From Paragordius varius (lineage: Eukaryota > Nematomorpha), in assembly GCA_964247055.1 (NCBI GenBank), contig OZ176050.1:14322001-14386000 (forward strand): 64,000 nucleotides of DNA, read 5' to 3'. Of the stretch, positions 35,394 to 45,900 are shown one piece after another. How positions within the stretch are numbered: position 1 is the first letter of the stretch; every line of letters begins with the position of its first letter. The position numbers and the translations under genes are program-made. Under the pieces are notes generated by a model. That model was given only the letters and a program-made list of their open reading frames with translations, did no database searches and was not told the origin of the DNA.

Positions 35394-37802
35394 GTTTTTA
35401 GATTTCAATGCTAAAATATATCGTTCTATACGGCTTAAACGTACATCACCTCTAAACATTACCCATATCAATTCCCAAAACAATTATGATGTTAATATTC
35501 AAACAAATGATTCCTTAAAAACTTTTAAAAATTTAAAAACTACACCATCGAACGTAATGAAGGTGGAATTACAAAATTCAATTTTATCATCACCCAATAA
35601 AGTTATAGAAAATAAAGATAATTCTACGAGCATCGTCGATAATTATAAAGGAGGAATAAATTTTTTTGTCCGACGTTTAAGTTTAAGCAGTTTTCGTAAG
35701 AAAAAACGAAATAAATCACCCGCCAATGTAAAACTAAACGTAAATGATAATTGCACAATGCGCTATACTGTGAATGATTCGAAAAAACGACTTGACGAAG
35801 GTTTAAGCATGGAAAAATCTACCGCGCTAACTGACCTGACTCAAATGGTTGGAAATAATCCTTCTGGTAATGTCTTTTGAATATATATATATATATATAG
35901 TAAACTCTTTCTTAAAGAATTTTTTATTAATTTACTTTTATTATAAGATGATGTTTTTTTTTAAAAAAAATTCTCAACGTTTAAAGTGGAGAGAATAGCT
36001 TATCATATACTTAAACTCGTATAAATAAGCATTCAAAAATTGAAAAAAATATACAATCAAAATTGAATATATACGGCAAAAGGTAACCATTTTCTAAAAG
36101 ACAACCCCATACTTTTTAAAACCCTAATATAGGCTATTTAGTTACAGTAATATATAGAATTGATTGTGTTAATAATATACATATATATAATCTATTTCAG
36201 ACTTTGCCATTTAGACCAATGCGTTACATTGATATAAATCAAGATTTAAAAAGTATGATTGGTTGTCTTTTAGAAAAAAATATTTGTCTTTATACTTTTA
36301 CGTTTTGTTCATCCGCATAATTTCAGTTTTTACATGTAATTTCAAGCAATTTTTTCAAATATTTTTGTAAAATAATACTTAATATTATATATTATTATTG
36401 TTAAAACACAAATGAGTTCGCGGGTATACAGTTTATAAGAATTTCTTTTTTTCTTTTTTTATGTTTAAAGGGTAAGGACTTAAATTGTATCTGGACAGTA
36501 AAGGCTATAACACTCTCCTGCATGTCCGAAAAAATTGCATAGTTTTGAGGTTTCAAACTCTGGCTATTTCGAATATATATATGAGCAATTAATGTTAATT
36601 TTCCTTGGATTTTACAGTTTAGACTGTAAAAACAACTATTTGCCTTAACATTGTTTGCTTGTTTATTGTCGCCGAAATTTGGAATGAATAATCAGAAAAT
36701 TTTCTTTGAAAAAAGATTACGTAGTAAATGATTTGGATTTGAAATTTTTCGCGGGCCGCTGAAATATACCATTTACAATTCGAATTCTCAAACCCTTGAA
36801 CAATTCAAATTGGCCCTAAAAATAAATTATGTGTTTTTGGGCAGCTAATATAACTCATCATTAATAAGAAATATATTCTTATGGCATAGTTTATTATTTT
36901 TTCAGTATTATATTAATTTTAAACGAAGTTTATCTTTTAGAAATGGAGGTAATTTTTAATCTTGACAAACCAAACCTTATTTATTTTTACGGTGAATTTT
37001 AATTGTTCAAGGAGGGTGAATTTGAATTGTTCAAGGAGGGTGAATTTGAATTGTAAATATACAACATTTTTATCGAACAAATTCTCTAATTATCAAAAAC
37101 TTTTACTAAATTTTTTCCATTTTCCATTTATATCAATTGTGTCTATAAATAAATTATCTTTCCTTTTTTTTCTATAAGAAACCATTTAACGCTAAAACGC
37201 CTAAAATCACATCTTTTAGATAATAATTTACAAACTAATATACGACATTCAACGACACAAATGCTAAAATCTCCAGCCCACGATATGTTACAATGGTGTG
37301 CAAATTTATTATTACTCAGTCAACCAACAAATAATGGTCACCTTGAACTTTTTAACAATTCTGCCAATATCAGCTATTACAATAAAAATAAAAATATTCT
37401 TAAATACCTGGATGCAATATATCAAAAGTTTTTGATTGATCCGGCTAGCGTTTGGGAAAATGGTGGCTCTTCTTCCACCAATCAGCGTCTGAGCTTTCAT
37501 CACGCCACTGAAGACCACGTGACCAAATCAGCTGATCATGATGGCGATAATAATAGCATTGTAAATTACTATGGTCACGGTGGATTAGATATATTTCGTG
37601 ATGGACGCATATTTGCATCCTTAATTAATATATACGCCCCTCATACCATGTGATTATTACATTTAGATTTTTTGATTTTATTTTTATTTTTCTAAAACCG
37701 TTTTTTATTTTTTATTTATATTATATTTCAAAATAACAGAAATATGAAGCATTTAACGCCGTTGAACATTACGGATAACTGTAAACTGGTAAAATTCTAA
37801 CA

Positions 37803-37835
<33 letters not shown>

Positions 37836-39891
37836 CCATTTGCACCTTTGAACACTCTAATAATTTATTTATTTTTGATTTTTTTAACAAGCTCATACCC
37901 TTATTCATTAGTATTTTTTTTCCATTTTAAATAAAATAAAGTATTTTGCTAATTTTTTCTAACAATATATAAAACAAAAAAAGTACAATCAATAACCCAC
38001 AAAACACATATATATACCATTTCTAAAATCACCCCTGAACAATTCAAATTCACTGGTGAAAACTTCAATTTCACCCTAAAAGAAATTTTATGTTTTTTGA
38101 AGATTAGATATTACCTATTTTTTTAATATAAAAACTGAAATTTTGTTTAAAATTAATATAATACTGAAAAAATCATAAATTTGGCTATCTGAGTATATTT
38201 CCATTATTGATAAGTTATATTAGCTGCCCGAAAAGACATAATTAATTTTTACGGAAAATTTGAATTGTTCAAGGGTTTGAGAATTCGAATTGTAAATGGT
38301 AAATTAAACTTCATTTAGATTAAAATAATTAAGATGTTTTTTTTTAAAAAAATTAATAGAAATACATATACGGCTATTGAATGCAAAAAAAGGTTGATAT
38401 TAAATACCGAGAATATTAAAAATGATAGGTGAAAATTTGAATTTTTTCCAATTTTTCGATTTTTTTTGAAATTGGGTGCATTAATTCAAATAGTATATTG
38501 TTTATAGTTTATAAAAGTTTGTTTGGGTTTGTGATAAAATTCTGGGGTATATAAAGCCAAAAAAAATAATTTTATTTTATTTAATCATATGTATTATCAC
38601 ACAATATTATATCTTTATATATATATATATATATTGAATAAAACAGATATATAATAGTTATTAAATTTAGAAATTTTTAAATTTTATATTATTTTTTTCA
38701 TGAAAAACATTCAAAAAAAGGTTTTTTCAGCCGCACATTCAATCGGCATTCCAGCCTTATTGGAACCTACAGATCTTTTACAGGCTGGTCCTTTAAATAA
38801 ATTGGCTATTATAACTTATTTGTACACGCTTAAAACATTTCTGGAAAAACGGCGAAGAAAATCAACTTTGAATCAGTCAAAACCACTAGAAGAAAATGCC
38901 TCCAGTTCTGTTGGTATATATTAGATTATTTTTGATTTTTTTGCCTCCTTATATAAATATATATATATATTTATACCTTTTACAGTTCAAACTCTCCCTT
39001 AAACAAATTAATTTCACCCTTAAACTGTTTAAATTTACCCCTAAACAATTCAAAATCAACCTACAATTAAAAATTACCTTTATTTTTAAAAACTTTAAAA
39101 TATTAAATTTTGTTAAAATTTAATAAAATTACTGAAAAAATAATAAGCTATGCCATGATATATTTCTTATTAATGAGTTATTATATTAGCTGCCCGAAAA
39201 CACATGATTTATTTTTAGGGTGATTTCGAATTGTTCGAAAATGAATTTGAATTGTAAATGGTATATTTTAAAACTAGGAAAAATTAAGGTGTAAAAAGTA
39301 TAGTGTTGTCTTTTGCAAAAAAAAGCTTGTCTCTTTATATTTTTACGTTATATGTCCGTATAATTTCGACGATATTTACACTTAGATATATCAAATACAT
39401 ATTCCCATCAACCATCTTTTACTGCAAAAACAACAAAATCACCACCCCTTAGTATTAACACAAATTTTGAAACTTTGGTTTGTGAATCTCTGGCTTATTT
39501 GAATCAAGAACACGTCAATACTACAATAAACCGCCCCCCTGCTCAAACATTTAGCGTTGAAAACGACGCGGCTTGGGTAGAATTCCCAGTTATAACTGAA
39601 ATGCCAAAACCTATTAGGGCTTTTTCTTCTCAGCTAAATCTTGCTGCGTCTGAAAATGGTAATGAAAATGGTATCTTAGAAATTACTGGTGATAAAACAG
39701 AACCTAAAAGCAATATCAACTCCTTGACTGGTTCATTCACGGGGGGAGGTATCCAATTTTTGAAATTAACCTACAAAAATTAAATTATACGGATATAAAA
39801 CGTATAAATATAAAGACAGATTATTTGTTCTTTTAAAAGATAACATCATACTATTCATTTCTTGATACATTTATTTAATACCTATCGTTTT

Positions 39892-39931
<40 letters not shown>

Positions 39932-42900
39932 AACAATAAATTTTAAAAAAGTATGGTGGTTGGTTTTTGAAAAAAAAATATTTTTCTTTATTACGTTTTT
40001 ACGTTATGTCCGTATAATTTTAAATTTTACTACTTTTTTTTAAAATAATTACATTGGATACATTTTTAACAAATTATCTTTTTTTCCTGCATTAATTCAA
40101 ATTTATTGTTTTAACACTTTTTTATTACTCGGTTATTTTTGGCTTTAATGTTGGGTTCATATCTGGGTTTTTTTTATTTTTTTTAAAAAAAATCTTTTTT
40201 CCACATTATTTTGTATGCATAATTTTTACAAATTTTTATTGCTATTTTTTCGTTTTATTAGTTTTTAAAATAATAAGATAATATAATAATAAATTAAAAT
40301 TAATTAACTAAATAAATATTATTTATAAAAAGTATGGTTGTTGTAAAATATATTTGTCTTTATATTTTTACGTTTTATCCATAGTATAATTATAATTCTA
40401 TTGTTGTTAGAAAATCAAAAACCACCCGAAATAGCGAACAAAGTGAATAATGATATTAATAATTCATTTGCTTCGTTGAGAAATACTCTGCCTTACAATA
40501 GCTTACGGGCTTATAAGGAATCCAGGCTATCCCATGATAAATCAAGCCTACACGCAATGCCCCAATATAAATGCAAGGTTTTATTTTTGGATTTGTTTTA
40601 ATTGTTTAAATTTTAATTTTACGAGTTTTTAAACGGCTAAAACTGTAGAATTGTAACTGGTATGTAGTTATTTATGGTTATAACTGATTAATTTTGAGAT
40701 AAAAAACATTAAGGTATAGATTGAAACAAAAATTGTAAATACCGATTTTGTTTTAAAGAAAGAAGGATATAAATTTGATTATTTGAATATGAAAAAAACT
40801 ATAGCTTTGGGGTGAATATGGAATAAAGAGTTTGAAATTTATTTTTAAACAACAATTTATAAAGGTTATTAAATAAATCAAGCTTTAAAATGATAATGTG
40901 ATTCTTTAAGTAAAATATTTATTGTCTTTTGGTTCTTACATTTTTTCTTAATTATATTTTTTAACTGGGTTCTTAAAAGCGGTTATATATGCGTTTTTAC
41001 TCCATACAAGTTTATTGGCCAATCTCCTAAATTATAAAAATTTATTTGATATAACAGATTTTTAAAAATTTGCCCATTTTAGAAGAAACCAAATATCAAC
41101 AACAATAATAGTAGTCCGTATTTTACAACAATTTTAACACCTCGTGAACAGGAATTGAAATTGAAAGCCGCTCGACTTATACAGGAAGCCAGATCTAAGG
41201 CATTAAATTCTCATAAGCAACAAGAAAAATCAGTTTTTCAAAACTCTTTAAAAGATCTTAATTCCCCCAAAAAATCGATTGAAAAATTTGAGTCTGAAAA
41301 TGAATTTTATAATCAAAAGAATGAACTAAATTCCACACCCAAGTCAGAGTTAACTAATGACAAAGAAGGTGAAAATGCTATACCACCAAATGACGAAAGT
41401 AATAATATTTCAGTTATATTGCAAAAGGGAAATATGTAAAGTAGAGTTTTTAAAAAAGTGCCTGGATTTATGATAAATTTCGACCTAATAGAGACCCTTT
41501 TTTATTTTTATTATACGTAGCTAATGCGATTTGGGGTTAATATAGGAGTCAAAGGTTACTTAACATCCTCTTATTAGATAAGCACACGTAATTTTAAAAG
41601 GAAATTATTTATTTATAGTGTTATATTATATTGTCCATTGGTTCTGCACATTTCGCTCATTTCTTAGGTAATATATGAATGCCGGGCCACAAAAACCGAT
41701 TAAATCTTTTGCGGCAAACCATTCGTCAAGCCATTTTCCAACGTTTTTGAAGGCTGTTCTGCAAGTTTGCCCCTTTGATGTGGTGCACCAGGCCAGGAAA
41801 GTTCAGCGAATGCGGAAAAATTTCCATCAAAGCGGTTTTAAGGTGTCTTTCACTTGTTTTGCGGTGTGAAGAGGGATTGTGATGTAGAAAAAATTTTTTT
41901 CCATGTTAACTGGCTAATCCAGGTCGTATTTCGTTTAATGTATGGTTTCAATAAAGTATTTATTAGTGTTAATGTTGAGTTGTAACAATTTCACAGGACT
42001 CGAAAAGTTTATATGCACCATATTGCTCTGGTACCAAAACGAGAGCATGGTTTTTTTACCGAAGCGATGTTGCCGTATTTTCGATGAACCGCTGGCAAGA
42101 AGAAGCACGACTTTTCCACTTTTTTACAAATTATAGCCATTAGTAATCACTCTTCTCAATTCAATAGATTTCTTTACATGAAGAAGCATGATTTCACAAG
42201 TCACTTTGCTATTTTCCTTTGACGTTCATTCAAACTTTGTAAGACCCATTTACCAATTTTGTTGATTTTTCCATTGCTCGTAGACGTCTACTAATAATTT
42301 TTTGTTATAGATCTGCCAATTGTTGTTAAGTTTGAGTTGGGTTATTATTCAATAACTCTTGCACTTTGGTCTACTACTAGAGCGCCCACACTCTTTCAGA
42401 CGTGTGTATCGATAGAGCATGTTCACCATATTCCTGCCCTTTTAACTTTACAAAATTTTTCCCCTGATGGCAATGCGTGTCGCAAACGCTCTTTTTTAGA
42501 TATAAAAATCGATATGATTACTACAAGTGATAGCTTTTTGTGAACTCAACTTGATGTTTATTGTTCGAAGTTAAATGAACAAAATGGGGTATATATCAAA
42601 TTAACCGTCTGCGTACCATCTGACGTATTTTTTTAATTACGGTAATGATATATCAAAACACCTGGTATAATGTTAAAATAAAGATATAATAAGGAGAGTT
42701 TTCTCAAATATTAATATATATTATAAAGATGAATATTGGTAACACACTTAATTTATATTTCAGTATTGTGATTATATAAGTTTACAAGCATCACACAAAT
42801 ATGGTATAAAATAAATGTCATCTTTTATTTTACCTTAAGATGTTGATTTTACTGTATTTTCATGCACTTTAATACCAAATAATTAATTTTTTACTTTACC

Positions 42901-45900
42901 TATTTTGTCGCGTTTTATACTTTTATTTTCTTACAATTTATGTAGTAGCACATTCAAACGAAAATGATAACTCCTCGTCATCAACGACAGTACCGTTTCC
43001 CATTAAATATTATCAATCTTTCCGGCTTAAGGTAAGACCAGATTTCGATTACCAATATACGGATAGCCATGTTGAATTAAATTGTTGTGATATAGAACCG
43101 GGCGCTAAAATTATCGCTCAACCCGAAGAGATGTTAATGTCTAACAGCAATAATAAAAATTATAAAAATTTTAAAGATTTTAAAACAACGCCTTCACGTG
43201 AAAAAAGTGTAATGTTAACAAGTACACCTTATAATGCCAACAATCCTGGACCATATAATAATCAAGATTTAAACACGGATGACCAAACTGGTACAACATT
43301 GTATGAAACTCCAAGGGCTAAATTATCTCAAGAAAAGTCCTCTCCTAAGAGTTTAAAGTTTGCAATAAGCAATAATAATAATAATAATTTTGAAAACAAC
43401 GTGAATAAAAATGAAAGTAAACAGCCTTTCTCGTCTCTTGTGGAAAAATTTGATGCTGAACAAAGTCCTGTTGTAATTAATGATTCTACCCTCTTATTAT
43501 TGGATGATACGTTTAAACTAAACACATCCCTTAATCAAAATGCAAATGGTAATATGTAGCTTTTTATGGAAAATTATAAATTTAAAATTACTTTTTTATA
43601 TTAATACAATAGATCCCTGGAAAAAAATGCTAAAAACTTGTGGATTTATAAATTTATAACTATCAATGATTGGTATACATATATAAAGGCTATCTATATA
43701 GCATATTTTGGTGAAAAAATTTTTGTATATACCAAACATAAGGTACTTAATTTACTAAAACAAAGGACTGGAATATCAGTATTTCTTTTGTCCGCAACCA
43801 AAATTATTCGAAAAAAATGTCGTATTTATAAAAGTCGTTGGTAGAAAAAATTGGGCACAGTTGCCCCCCCCCCAAAAAAAAAAAGTTTAAAATTTTTTAT
43901 TGTAAAACGCAAAATATATAAATAATTTTTTTTGATATTTTCTTAGACAATACTACTACTTCATTATCCCCTACTTGTCAAAATCAATTTGTCACATCTG
44001 CTGATTCTAATAAAATTGACAATGAGAATATAAATTATTCCTGCCATAATGAAATTGCATTCAATGTTAATTCTACACAAACAACAGAAATCATTACTCC
44101 AAACAAGTGTGAAAAAAATATTGAATTATATACCACATCTGAAAATAAAACCGCCACACCTGAAAATATTGTAGGAAATTTCGATTCGAATTTAAATAAT
44201 AAGCTTGACAATAAAACTATATCATCATCGATTGATAGTATAGAGGATACTACACACATGTTAGATCGTATAAATGAAATTATTGAATCTTCTGTGTTAA
44301 GATCTCAATTACAACAAGACCAAGATCAAGAACAACCATTTTTAAATCAAACTAATAAACATATTCAACAACTAGAAAATGAATTATTCTTTTCCAGACA
44401 ATTAGAAAATATGGAAAATATGTCGTCTACTACGAGTAAAGATGATAAATCATTTGCAATAATGAAAGAAAAGCGAAAAATTATACAACATAATAGATCT
44501 CAAAGCCATGGTGGTGTAATTGAAATGGTTAAAAATGTGCATTTAATCCACGCAAATGATAAATGCCCAAGTAAAGCTTCTACACTACAAAATGGAGGAA
44601 TCCAAGGTATTATTTTTGCGTTATTTTTTTGAAAATATATATCAAATGATATGGCGTATTTTTAAAATAATGGTAAATTTTTGAAGGGATTTAATAATTA
44701 CAAAAAAACTAATTGGAGCACTATACTGTTTTTTTATAATTGGGAAAAATAATAAGGGTTACTATGGCCTAAAAGGTGTTTGAATTGAATGATTTATTTA
44801 GTTATAAAAATTTTAAAACCGATAACAGTTTATAGGTTTTACAATGCTATATACGGGTTAACTTTTGTATGTTATGATATCAATTCTTCACAAGGTTATG
44901 AATTGTGGATAATTAAATTTTTTTAATAATTACAGTAGCGTATGGCATAAAACAATATTAGTCCATAAAAGAATAAAAAAATGTTTTTTAAAAAAACAAG
45001 GGGATATTATGGAGATGTGTTATATACAACTAGGCCTTTTTTTAAAAAAAAACATTTTTTAATCTTTTATGGACTAATAATGTTTTATGCCATACTCTAC
45101 TGTAATGACCTTACACCACTATTTCCATGCAATTGTTTAATTTAATTAATTTTTTTTATTACAATATATTGTCTTATATGCTATAATTTAAAACACTCTA
45201 AACGTCTCTATACTTAAAATAATTTTTAAAACACTAAAAATATATCATTTTTAAATTTATTTTGTTTTATCCAACCTTTTTCCCATTAATATTTTGCATC
45301 TGTTTCGCTTTTTTAATAATTTAATATAATATATATATAATACATATCTTCATTGGATTTTAATATTTTAAAAAAAATAATAATTTTCTAGATGATTCGA
45401 CGTATGAAAAGCGAGCTTTAACCAAGTCAGAAAGCTCATCATCTACCAATACCATGTATTTATCCTTTTTATTTAAATAATTTACTTTTAGAGAAATATA
45501 TTATTTACTAATTTTTGTTTTTTTTTTGAAATGTAAAATATTATACGCAGGAATTTTGATTCAATTTTGTTTTAACAAAAAATTACGGTATTGACTTTAA
45601 TTTTAATTACATAGGTGTTTGCGATCTGTATTAACAGGTGTATATGGTGTGAATTTTGTTTAATCACTAATAGATTTTGACTTTTTTATCATGGTTAATG
45701 GTTTTTATTATACTAACTAAATAAAATGTAAATTATGGACTATATATATATATTAACTGTTATAAAAATGCTATAATTACTGATTTGTAAAATAAAGTTT
45801 TTTTCTAACTTTGATTATTATCGTATATACCAATTTAGTGACCATTATTTAGAGGTTGACCTGCGAATCATGAGAAGAGTTTGATTAGTTAATTACGTTT

